Below, in pieces: positions 45,442-55,967 of a stretch of 64,000 nt of DNA. Location: assembly GCA_030704615.1 (NCBI GenBank), contig CM060731.1, positions 26,660,001 through 26,724,000 on the forward strand, written 5' to 3'. Both the position numbers and the translations under genes were made by a program. The notes below the pieces were generated by a model, which searched no databases, was not told the DNA's origin, and worked only from the letters and a program-made list of their open reading frames with translations. This DNA is from Takakia lepidozioides. Its lineage: Eukaryota > Streptophyta > Takakiopsida > Takakiales > Takakiaceae. Each line of letters opens with the position of its first letter. The stretch's first letter is position 1.

Positions 45442-48400
45442 TTATTGGGCAAGCTCTATCCGGATGGATTGAATGATGATGGCTGTATCATCCCTATCCT
45501 TACTTTTGGGCACAAGACTGACCAAAACGCTGGGCTCCGTCTCAAGGCCAAGCTGCTTCAGCTTTGAGCTGATGCCCATCCTGAAGGAAAGATCCCGGCT
45601 AGGAGTGCGTTCTGGCGAATTTCCTTGAACAGTCGGATAGGGATAGAAAGCGCCTGTATATTCTGTACAACTCAAGGGTGTATGCTCATCCGCCTCGGGC
45701 AAATTCAAAAACAAGACAAACCCTGATTGTTTACCTGATGGTATCCTTATGCCTTCAATGGCAAGGACCTCTTCTTGAAATCCTGGTTCCTCTGATTGCA
45801 ACCATAAAGCTTCAGGCTCCGTGGTTTGAATGATAATAGGAACTGGCCTTGAGATGTGAGCCTGGAAAACTGCACTAGTAAGAGTAATGTTTCTATTTTG
45901 CGAAGCTTCTGGTCTTCGTGTGGCAATTGAATCACAATCCTTGGTTGATCGCTCTGTCTGCCATGAAGGGACGATGAACCTTGCAAGCTTGGCTATGCCC
46001 CTCATGAGTCCCTCCAGAAACTCTGGAGCACAATCTGAAGACACTGAAATTGGAGCTGGCTTGGTGCTCAGAGAGGTAGAATTAAACGAGAGCCAGTCAT
46101 TCTCTACCTCTTCATGCTTGTAGCGCAATTTTTCCATATCAAGACAGTCTGCTACCTGTACAAATCAGCAAGAGTCTTCGCTGTTACTTGACCCATTCCA
46201 AATTTGGACCAAAGTTGATGCACGTACTACTAACCATTCTAGAAAAGGAAGGTGGAAAACCAACCTTTACTCGAACAAGATCAGCGTTTTCATCGTAGAA
46301 GACAAACTCCGCATTGAGCCAGTCGGGGTCAGTCAGGTCGCCCCGTTGACCTCCTGGCAGGTTCTTCCAGAGATCCCACAAACGGTCCACATTGGCATGA
46401 TGTGCAAAGAAAAGGGGATCTCTTGCTGAAGAAAAGGCCAAGGCCATGTCCTCACTCTGTAGCTCCCTCTCATCTCCTGCCCCCACATGTCCACAGAAAT
46501 CAAATAAATTGCCACAGCTCTCGTTTACAACCGCTCGCACCATATCCTCTTATAGTGACTACTGTCGCTACACAAATGAAAGCCCCCATGAACTAGAAAG
46601 AGGTTACTTCCAAAATCTAGGATCTCGAAACAAATTGGATGGGCGCTTAATTCCAAGGCTTAAAAACAACAATTCTCCTGTGGACATTCATTGCATTTGA
46701 GGCCAAAGACTCGCCTCACAAAAGCAGACGATTCCAAAGTACAAGCTGCAGAAACTAAGTCTTGCCTTGTATATCTCACAACTCAACGCACATTCGGCGT
46801 ACAGCTGCTTGCTGATGAACTCTTTTAGACACAAAGAAACGATTGTTTGCAAGAACTGTTTGGTAAAGAACCTGTCCATCGGATCTCGAAACAAATTGGA
46901 TGGGCGCTTAATTCCAAGGCTTAAAAACAACAATTCTCCTGTAGACATTCATTGAATTTGAGGCCAAAGACTCACACCTCACAAAAGCAGACGATTCCAC
47001 AGTACAAGCTGCAGAAACAAAGTCTTGCCTTGTATATCTCACAACTCAACGCACATTCAGCGTACAGCTGCTTGCTGATGAACTTTTTTAGAGACAAAGA
47101 AACAATTGTTTGCAAGAACTGTTCGGTAAAGAACCTGTCCAAAAGTGGACGCTGCCGTGCGGGTGAATCTCGAAGGCGGCAGCGCCATAGAAAGCTGGGT
47201 CGTTGCTGCGGTAAGGTTTCCCCAGAAACAGGAGCGGGGTGGGAGCGCCGCTCACTACGGCGGTGTACATCACGTTTCTATTGATCGCCCGCTGCTCCTC
47301 CGGGCTGGCGACTGCGGCCGCCGGGTCGTAGCGGCCCCAAAAGGTGAGGTCGATAATGGCGGGGGGCAGGTGGGCCGGGCTGCGTCTTTCGTCGAACAGC
47401 CCGGGGTTTCGGCGGTCTTGGTACACCGAGGGGAACACGTTGGAGGGCGGGTCGACGTCGGCTTGGTTGTCCCATTGCCAGAAGGGCAGCACGAAGGTGT
47501 CGTCGCCCAGCAGCTTGGCGAGTATGCGCTCGTGGAAATACAGGAACCAGCGATGGAAGGGCATCAGCAGCCAGTTCTTGTGCACATCGTACACCTCCGT
47601 GGAGTTCACTTGCCTGCGACAACAAGGAGTCGGATCCAGTGTTAGATAATGTACAGCTACAATCCCAACGATGGAATGAAGACAACATGTTGAAACTAGT
47701 AAGCTGCTTCATCTGTATAAGATTCCACTGTGAAGTAGCTAAATATGTTACTAGCTACTAGATTGTGCAACCTCGAGAACATTGCCATTAAACCTTCTAG
47801 GCCAAGGCCTCGATGTTAAATTAGAATCTGTTAGATCTTTCATTTTCATTCCTCATTGCTAATGTGCGTGCATACAGCTGAGTGCATAAGAAGTGTCTCT
47901 CCTCTCGCTCCAGGACAGGAGAATGAAGAGTATTCCACAAACTATGTGATGGGGAACCGACAAAGGTGAAAACTACGGAAAGTTTCGAGCTGAGCTTCAT
48001 GCAGGATATAAAATTGTCCGCACCCTGTACATTTCGGAAGTAGTTTGAAGGTATATCACAAGAACGGCGTGGTGGTGTTGAAGTAACATGCGAATGGGTG
48101 TCAGTGATCAAGTGAGAAAGCACGTGAGTAGACAAGTTCTCCTAGGCGGAGATCAGACGTGATACGAAGAAGGAAAGCCCATGAGGGGCGAATGTGTTTC
48201 TAGATGCATTTGAGTCCATTGATTCATACTCTGAACGAAACAGCCAAATATTGTCAAATGACCTTTCAGAAGATAAAACTAGAATGCCAGGCTCAGGATA
48301 GGAAAAAGACATAGAGATAGTTTCGACTTCCACATCCCTTCCCACATGATGACTTTGTACTGCCATTATACAAGATAAACCTGTTCAGGGGATTGCGCCA

Positions 48401-48934
48401 ACAAGAGGATAGAAGAGTAGGACTCAACACCTAGAAATGACTATCAGGGTCGAGACGACTGATTCAGAGAAATGCGTTGAATAAATTGGGGGAGAGCAAC
48501 TGTTTTAAGAATGCTTGCCTGTAAACTGCGGAACCGTAGGCACAGTGCATGGTGGACTGACGAAAGAACGATCGGGGGTCATCATCTGGAAGCGCTTTCA
48601 TCAGTTCGTATGCTCGATTTAGCTTCTCTATGTACGCCTGATCCAGTTTATGTGTGGAACGCCTTACCCGCATAGGCAAGTCTGTGTTGAACTGGAAGCT
48701 GATTTCGGGTCTCTTGGGGGGCAGAAAGCAGCAGTCTAGTGGAAGACCGTTTTCAATAATAGGTTCGCACCTGCTCAAGTCCGGGCCTAGCACCGGAGCG
48801 GCATGCACAGTGTGCATCTTCCTACAACACCACGCCATAGATACTAGCATAATCGCCCACAACAATTTCTGTGTGCCCACTCCGCATCCTGGATGCACTC
48901 CTTCCCTACCCATAGTTGTTGCCCTCGAATCCAC
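45442..48934 (-). CDS. Polyphenol oxidase (catechol oxidase/tyrosinase family)
   Basis: A type-3 copper enzyme that oxidises o-diphenols to quinones. Four exons on the minus strand: 48519-48934, 47135-47613, 46265-46476 and 45442-46155. Phases close and give 606 residues, the usual length for plant enzymes. Residues about 22-46 form a hydrophobic signal (LLWAIMLVSMAWCC) with a likely cut after TVHA, so it should enter the secretory pathway. Copper A ligands: His in MHCAY, VHKNW and PFHRW. Copper B ligands: two His in HPHGSVH and one in AHHANVDR. The DWL region (DPDWLNAEFVFYDENADLV) and a KFDV-like C-terminal domain follow. The Cys that forms the thioether bridge in plant enzymes (HCAYC) is Gly here (HCAYG). 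Intron 1 appears to use a GC donor (CAG|GCAAGC). Exon 2 is distinctly G/C-rich. Ends with TAA. Confidence 0.93.
46620..47140. repeat. 260-bp tandem duplication in polyphenol oxidase intron 2
   Basis: GGATCTCGAAACAAATTGGA occurs at 46620 and 46879, and the two copies are more than 90 percent alike over about 260 bp. The unit reaches into the end of exon 2, so the donor sequence GGACAG|GTTCTTTACC is present twice (47139 side and about 46875 side). Confidence 0.9.
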
Positions 48935-49310
48935 AGACCAGCCAAGATATGAGCTGGACTCCCACTACGATTTCGCAAAGCACGCTTGAGAGACTAGACG
49001 ACGTAAATGGAGAACAATGCCTTGAACTTACATTTCGGATTCTCCTTGAAGCTGCAAACATTTGGCCTTGAACCCAAAGTGAGCCCCCAGCTGTGAGCTG
49101 CAAAACCCTCGGGAACCATTGTTCCCGTACGTATCACGAGAGTTTCCAGCTCTCTACGATGACCATCGAAAAGAATCAGAAGTTCCAGGACAGCAGTGTT
49201 TAGTATGCAGGCTATGGCGTCATAAAAGGGCTGCGCTCGTAAACGGCTATGTCATAATCTCGTACATAGCTGGGCCTGCCCTCATTAGTAAAGCCGGATC
49301 CCCGCCCTAC
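48935..49310 (-). promoter_or_regulatory. Upstream region of polyphenol oxidase
   Basis: The promoter should lie here because transcription is leftward and the coding start is at 48934. I could not identify a TATA box or other sites with confidence. Confidence 0.3.
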
Positions 49311-50533
49311 CGTAGGTTCATAGCAGATTAGGCACAAATTAAATTAAAAAAATAAGTGCAATAATCTGTGATTTTTCAAGATTTATCCCTAAAAGGTTGG
49401 AAAAACAATATGAAAGTGCCTAATTCAGTGAAATTGTCTAAGAAAATCCTTATTCTGTATAATTTTTATTGAAACAAAAAACAAATACCTCCATAAATGT
49501 TCAAAAAGTATAGGCCAACTCCCTAGGTCCATACAACCTCCAAAGGACCTTCCAATGAGTCTCGAACATCCTGCATACCGCAATGGGAAGGCTGATCCGG
49601 CACTAAATAATTAGAAATGAATCTGCCTAATAATTAAGTGAAAATTTAGGAAAAACTGCCACCTAAAATCTCAAACAAACTCCAAATATCAAATCTCCAA
49701 ATGCATGTTTCAAGGCATAACGCTCTAGGAAATCATGGCCAGATGATTGACCAGATGTTCTCACCCACATAATTTGTTTTTTTTTGTTTGTTTTGTTTTT
49801 GAAAAAAGGGAAACACCTGGGAGCGCCAGCTCACAAATTTGGCCCCTTAGCAATGAGAGGAGAAAATAACCTCTGTCATTTCTGCGCCGCCCAGGAACCA
49901 TACCACACCCGTCAGTAGCATGATTTGACCCCAGAATCATCTGAGTGGCAGTCAGTGCACTTAACCATCTAAGCTACTGACTGTTGGTACATAATGGTAC
50001 AGTAGATAGAGCAAGTTCATGCAGGGAGTCACCACCGAATTACTTAAAATCTCATCATGGGAGTGCCCTAAAATCTAGAAATTTCCTTAAGTTGTGCCAA
50101 AGTGTTTTGTCGTAAAGAAAATAAATATTCGGCACTTCGCTGCCGGATCAGCCTTCCCACCACGGTATGCTCATCGTTGAAGTCTTCATCCCCATTCAAG
50201 TCAGGTACATCTGGTGGTGAGTGTGTTTAAGCCAGGATTTAGCCTGCGGGCTAAAAGTTGCGCCTGACCTAAGCTTGGCTCCACATTTGCGCCCGCATTG
50301 TGTAGTGGGCTCTCGGACGCCATCTCCATTAGAAAAGACTTTTTTTAGGGTTTGTCTTGGGGAAGAAGAGGGATGGAAGGAGAAGTTCCAAGTGATGAAA
50401 GGCGCCTAATATCAAAAAATTATGGATGAAAAGTGTCTAATTTACATAAATCCTTTTTTAAAGTGCCTAAAAAGAATAGTCCAAATTTAATAATTATTAG
50501 GCACTGGGGTGCCTAATCTGCTATCAACCTACG
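49311..50533. mobile_element. Non-autonomous element with 25-bp inverted ends
   Basis: The left end CGTAGGTTCATAGCAGATTA (49311) continues GGCAC, and the right end GTGCCTAATCTGCTATCAAC (50509) continues CTACG; they are complementary over 25 bases with one mismatch. GTGCCTAA-type motifs recur inside both ends (for example 49417, 50463, 50508), as subterminal repeats do in DNA transposons. No target duplication was evident and no coding capacity was seen. A SINE lies inside. Confidence 0.7.
49768..49995 (-). mobile_element. tRNA-derived SINE with A-rich tail
   Basis: Minus strand: TAGCTTAGATGGTTAAGTGC (A box) then GGGGTCAAATCATG (B box), a body of about 130 bases, and a tail of AAACAAAACAAACAAA (T-rich at 49778-49800 on the plus strand). 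Related to the copy at 45.3 kb. Confidence 0.7.
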
Positions 50534-51936
50534 ATGTACTATATCTTATGACATTTGTTTTCTAAATATGACTTCATACACTTTATTTTATTTGTTTATC
50601 AAATAAATGGCCTTGATGTTCAAATTAAATGGAGATCCAGGGAAAAAATAGCCTGGCCAGGGCCAGGCAGCTGGCAAAAACAAACCAAGGGATTCTGGAT
50701 TATCTGATATAGATGAGATATCTTCACAATTAATATCATTATTCTCAATATTTCTTCTATTACTTATTTGATTACATTCTTTAAGTATCCTGGTAACGGT
50801 AAGGATCTACCTTTAGTAGGATCTAGTCAGTAAACAGATTGTACAGATATTTATACACATATCATGACTGACACATATCTGTTGATAGTCTCACTGACAC
50901 CTGTCTATTGTTGATGCAAGAAACATTTCATATTTATGTAGTAGCTACCAGTGTTGTTCTGGTATCAGGTTTAGGACATACCAGGCTGGTCCTGGTACCA
51001 AGTTACTAAGTTAGACATATCACAAAACATTCATATCACTCGGGTCTATATGGTGGTGGACGTTTTTTTATTCCCAGCCTGGTCTGGTATGTGACCAAGT
51101 ATTCTCCCAAACAATACCAGACTACCGTAATACCACTGCATATACCAGTCCCTCACCTATTTAACCAGTCCAACGCTGGTGGCTACTATGTATGCATGTG
51201 TAATTTTTTTCAATATTTAATAATGTTTGAGCAACACAGTAAACTGATTTCTTATTTATTTCTAAGGAAAACCCCTAAGGAGGGATAGCTCACAATTCAG
51301 GAAGTTCTTCCCTCCACTTTAGAGGTTCTTCCCTCTAAGTTAAATCGATTGCAACAATGCAGTGATTCAAATGCAGGGGGCCGCCCTTCCGCCGTCAACG
51401 CTGCTGGGTGCTGGTCCCACGATGGCTCTTTCGGTCCGGGGGGGTCCCGACTCCCACAGGAAGGACAAGCGCCAACGTGCACCTCGCTCTCTCGCAGGTG
51501 CGGTAACGGGGGGACGGGGGTTGGCTCCAAGTTGGAAAGTGTCCTCAAATTGAAGGTCGGTACTCGGTACAAGAAGTTGGAGGGTGTTGGGTGTAAGTCA
51601 AGTTATGGGATGTTGCAGTGTCGTGGGCGAGGCAGTGACCGGCAGTTTCCGCAGCACGAGAGATTGATGGAATCACAGGAGTCCCCATGGTAGCCCAGCA
51701 AGCAGTGCAGACTGAGGGGACGGGTCACGGACGACGCTGCCGCCACTTCGCCGTCATTTCTACTACACTAGTAACTAACTTACTGCATTCAATGCATACG
51801 GCACCGACCCGGCTGTAGCCAAGGCAGGGCGGAAGTGATGGAGGACGTACTGAAGTTTGGTTCATGTAAACGTGGAGTATTGGAGCCGAGTTTTGCAATA
51901 CGTGCCAACTGAGGAGTGAGCATGGGTTTGTACTAG
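50534..51936. other. Intergenic, no gene supported
   Basis: A/T-rich until about 51290, then G/C-rich. A plus frame at 51349-51693 has no recognisable motif. A cluster of CCTGGTACCA/ACCAGGCTGG motifs at 50950-51180 is a loose local repeat. Confidence 0.4.
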
Positions 51937-52059
51937 GTAGCGCACTGGAGCGCGGCCGCTACGGGCCGTAGCAGGAGCTGTGCGTGGCGAGACGCGGGAG
52001 CGTCGAGCTAGTCACAGCGACCTGCTACTGCCCGTAGCGGTCGCGCTCCAGTGCGCTAC
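51937..52059. mobile_element. 123-bp foldback MITE-like element
   Basis: GTAGCGCACTGGAGCGCG at the left is matched by CGCGCTCCAGTGCGCTAC at the right, and the inverted arms extend to about 38 bp with two mismatches, leaving a loop of about 47 bp. A partial relative of the right arm occurs at 52287-52326. Confidence 0.75.
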
Positions 52060-52205
52060 AGGACGTAATGTCACTGTCGCTAAGGATGGAGCAGGTCATA
52101 AAGTGACCTGCTGAGTAGGTCTTTCAGCCCTGTCACATCATAAAGGACACAAGAAGGACACAAAATACGAGATGAAAAGAAGGACACATGCTACAGGCAA
52201 TAGCT

Positions 52206-52287
52206 GGCCTCCTCGTACGCAATCAAAACCTGCCACGTCAGCATGATGCGTACGGCACTGCTACAACATGATGTGTACGAGGAGGCC
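52206..52287. repeat. Inverted repeat GGCCTCCTCGTACGC
   Basis: 52206-52220 and 52273-52287 are complementary with one mismatch, and the right copy continues directly into a partial copy of the neighbouring MITE arm. Confidence 0.6.
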
Positions 52288-52329
52288 TGCTACTGCCCAT
52301 AGCGGTCGCGCTCGCGCTCCGCTACCTAG

Positions 52330-54690
52330 TAGAATAAATTCCCGCAACAAGAGAAGGTCCAGAGCTAGTTTAGCGTAGAGCAGGAATAGGGTGCCATAGT
52401 TCCACGTCATCATCACCACGTCATCGTAGACACGTCGTCATGCCACGTCATCATCGTCATCCTGCCCAAAATGCCCGAAAATAACCGGAAGAGGTGTACG
52501 ATGTGCTCAGCGCGGAGGGGGTTTCACACACGGATCTCACAAGGAGATCCTACATGGTGGATGCTGCACAACCTTTTTTCATTATTTCAAAATGGGGACT
52601 GGCTGCAGTATGAGGCATAAGAATGCAGGAGGTTTGAAGAACATTTTTAATGTCTCAGGTGTACTTCAGCTGGCAACTACATCCCATAGAAGCATTTTCT
52701 ATGGCATCTTTTATGGAGGGGGCATTCACCCCCGCTTTGAGATGACCCAGGCTGGTTTCTCGCAAATGAGCATCGAATTGGAGGGCGAATCTCTAGAAAC
52801 ATAGAAGGAGTACACGCAGAGAGGTCAAAAAATTGACTAAGGATTGCAACGTTATGGTGCAACTACAGTATCCTCGCCGGAAATCTCTAACTTTTCTTCC
52901 TTATCTGGTGTTTCATTTTCGCTGTTCTCGGTATCTTAATTCAGCCCTGGGACTGCAGCCACAAGGTTGACATTTGCAAATCATAGGAGCTGTCGACAAG
53001 AGCCTGCATGAGCACCAAGGGTCCATCACACCCAACAGGGATGGGTTAAGGGTTACATCTCCCACATAAAGAATGAGCAATGGCAAGCAATGGGCATTTG
53101 GAATGTGCTCGAGCTTTGCTGCTCAGTTTTACACACCTGTCATGACAAACAAAAAACTGCTGACTTTTCAGCTTGCCATGCTTTCACTTTCTTTATTCTA
53201 GCATTTAGGAAGGGTCGAAGTAGTACAGTACATCTGTCGCTGATTGATTGAATTTGGCAGTATGAGGGGTGATGGATATACGAACTTTGCTACAAAGGTC
53301 ATCTGCGCCAATTCCACCTGCATGAAAAGAAGGTAAGGTTGTCTCACTTCTCCATAAAGATCTTCATGTAGTCTGTTGTTCAATGTAAGAAGTTTTCTTG
53401 CGGTAATTTTATGCAAGGATTGTGTCGGTTGGCAAATCACTGGGTCACCCATGTGAAAAGTTGGTTCATTTTTTTCCCCTTAAGGGTGGTGATTTTGAGT
53501 ACATACGAGGTACTTGTTGAGTAATACCAATTAGGATGATTTCCCAGCTGTTGCTGACCCCCTTCGAAATACTTTAAAATCCCTATAGGCTGCAGCTGAG
53601 TTCTATCAAGCTAAATACTTTTCATCTACCACTGATATTTCCTTTTGTCTCAGCTGAAGAGGTTTTTCCATTTCACCATTGATACACCCTATAGCATGTT
53701 GTTGCCATCTGCTCATTAGACAATGTCAACCACCAGTAATGGGTCTGTGGTATTCTCTTCACCTTTGTCAATGCACTGCACGAATAACATATACCAAATA
53801 AACACTAGAATTTCTAGGCAAACTACCAACAACCTCTCACATTCTTAATACCAATTTGGAAGGAATTCTCACCTGAATCTGAAATTCAACTGAACTTCCT
53901 TTTGCAAAGGCATTCTTAGGTGAGTTTATGGGCCGGCTGCCAGGTCAGTTAGTCAGTTGGGCGTCGTTGGGGACCTCCCAGGCACAACATTTGGGGCCAG
54001 CTTTGAGGCAAGCCTCTCTTTGAGAGCAACCTAGTTTCTCCACTTGATGTGTTGTCAATCTCAACCAACCCAAGAGGGTTCAAAATACAAGCTTGTTCAA
54101 ATGAGATTCAAATTTAGGGCTAGCTTGCTAACTGGTCGCAGTTCATCCTCTCATATGATATTATTGGAGCACCTCTAACAGGGGTTTATCCAAAACCTAT
54201 CGACGTGGCCTTCTACCTTGCTCATAAACAAAAACTTGGCACTAGCTCGCATCCTAAAGAAGAGTAAGATGACTGTATCACATGTTTTGCATCTACGACA
54301 GGTTTACTATACAGCTCCAAGTTATATGCTGGCCAGCGCACATCTTGAACTTGACTTGGGAAGTACTTTAGTGCAGTGGATAAATTATTAACTTCATTCC
54401 GGGCATCTCTCCAATATCGACTGCCTGAATAAGTCCAAGTCCAAGTTGTGAGCAGTCGCTCCCAGGTTTCTTTTTAAAAATAAAAAATAAATAAAAATAA
54501 ATCCAAGTCCTTGAAAAGTTTCATAACCATTGGAGGCCTTGGTAACCTTGAACATTGGCTTTCTTTGCTTATATTCTAATATCTTGTGTCCCCTGGATAT
54601 TTGGAATGTCATGCCTGATTTAATTTGAAGTTAACAATATTGGTCCAATGTCGATCTTTGAAAGAGATAAAAGATAAAAGATAAAGTTTC
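52330..54690. other. Gene-poor region between MITE and piggyBac
   Basis: No gene supported. Open frames are short and without known motifs. CACGTCATCATC repeats occur at 52405-52460. Confidence 0.4.
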
Positions 54691-54730
54691 TTTAACCCCT
54701 AATGGACGAGGCGACCTGAATCAGGTCGCC

Positions 54731-55967
54731 GGAAAATTTCGATTGGATGAAAATCATCGAGATGAATTCGGATGAATTTGAGCCCTAAATGAAAAATGTA
54801 GGAAATTAAATTCTACGCCCCCATGTGTTGATGGCACCCCAAAAATCCTAAAGGACAGCCGGCAGGATTTTTTGGAAAGCGTGGGGGTACCCAAAAATCA
54901 GTGGTTTGGGGCCCTCCAGCAGGGTTGACCTGCCACGTGGCTGGCTGGATGGGGTGGGGTTCATGCGTTTGGCGGCGAGGAGTGCCACCGGGGGCTGCAT
55001 GTCCGCCCGTGCGGACAGCCCACTCCCCCCGGCACGCGCGCGGGGGTGGCGGGAGGTGGGGAGGATGGGCACTTCGCGTCCTTCGTTCTCTCTCGTTTGT
55101 GCATGTCGAGGGCTCGCAGCTTATTGTGTGCAGATCTTCCTCTTACGCTCCTTCTTCTTTCCTGTGTCGATCCTATTTAGCCCTGCATGCGCTTGATTGT
55201 TTTCTTTGTGCGCTTATTTGGGCTCTTTGCGATGTGGGTGTGTGCGGGCCGCTGTTCCGTTTTGCGCCGCGGAACTTTTGTTTGTCTTTAGAGCTGGCCG
55301 CTGCGTTTACATCTGCTGCTCCACCTACATTTACGAGGTGCGAGAAGGGTTGCGCATCCACGAATTCAGTGCGCAGCCGTCTGTTCGCCTTAGGTACAAG
55401 CTCGCCCCTTTTCCTCCTTTGTGCTTTTCTCTTTACACCTCTTGCTTATGCTTCATTCAGCTAGTGCTAGGGTTCTGCATGCCAACTGATTAGATCCTAC
55501 AGCCATGCTGTCAGGGATGGTAGTGCTTGGGTTTTGTGTTTCTTGATGTGGGCATTAGATTTGGGGATTTGTTTTTTTGTTCTGTACGTAGGCTTGTAGT
55601 GATTGGGGTGAGCTGTCTGGGTGGTAGGGAATCAATGGTGCCTAAGCGCAAGGCCCTTGCTGCACCTGAGCCACCACCTCCTCCACCCGAGCATGCAGCC
55701 GCAGCCCAGGTTATAAGAGGATGGGCGATGCAAGAACAGCATTGCATTGAGGAGTAGTGCAAAGTAATCTTGGGCTGCCTTTCTCCTGACTTCCTGTTAA
55801 GCTTGCTCCCCCGCCATGTGCCAATCGTTGGCCTCGCCACCCTCGCCCTCACAACTTCCGTTTCCTATTTAGACGTCAAGTTGCTCTTGTTCTAGGTTGG
55901 AGAGAGAGAAGAGAGGAGGGTGACAAGGACGGTTATAGTGAGGTTGTGAATTCTGTGTTGAGAGAAG
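54731..55967 (+). other. 5' region of the piggyBac element
   Basis: G/C-rich from 54900 to 55100, with a small frame starting at ATG 55636 that has a Pro run (PPPPPPEH). It may be the transposase leader, promoter or an upstream exon. The 187-codon frame at 54901-55464 has no family motifs. Confidence 0.35.

Noticed and set aside
54901-55464. 187-codon frame in the piggyBac 5' region
   Set aside because: Low-complexity, without family motifs, and upstream of the transposase start; G/C-rich sequence gives open frames by chance.
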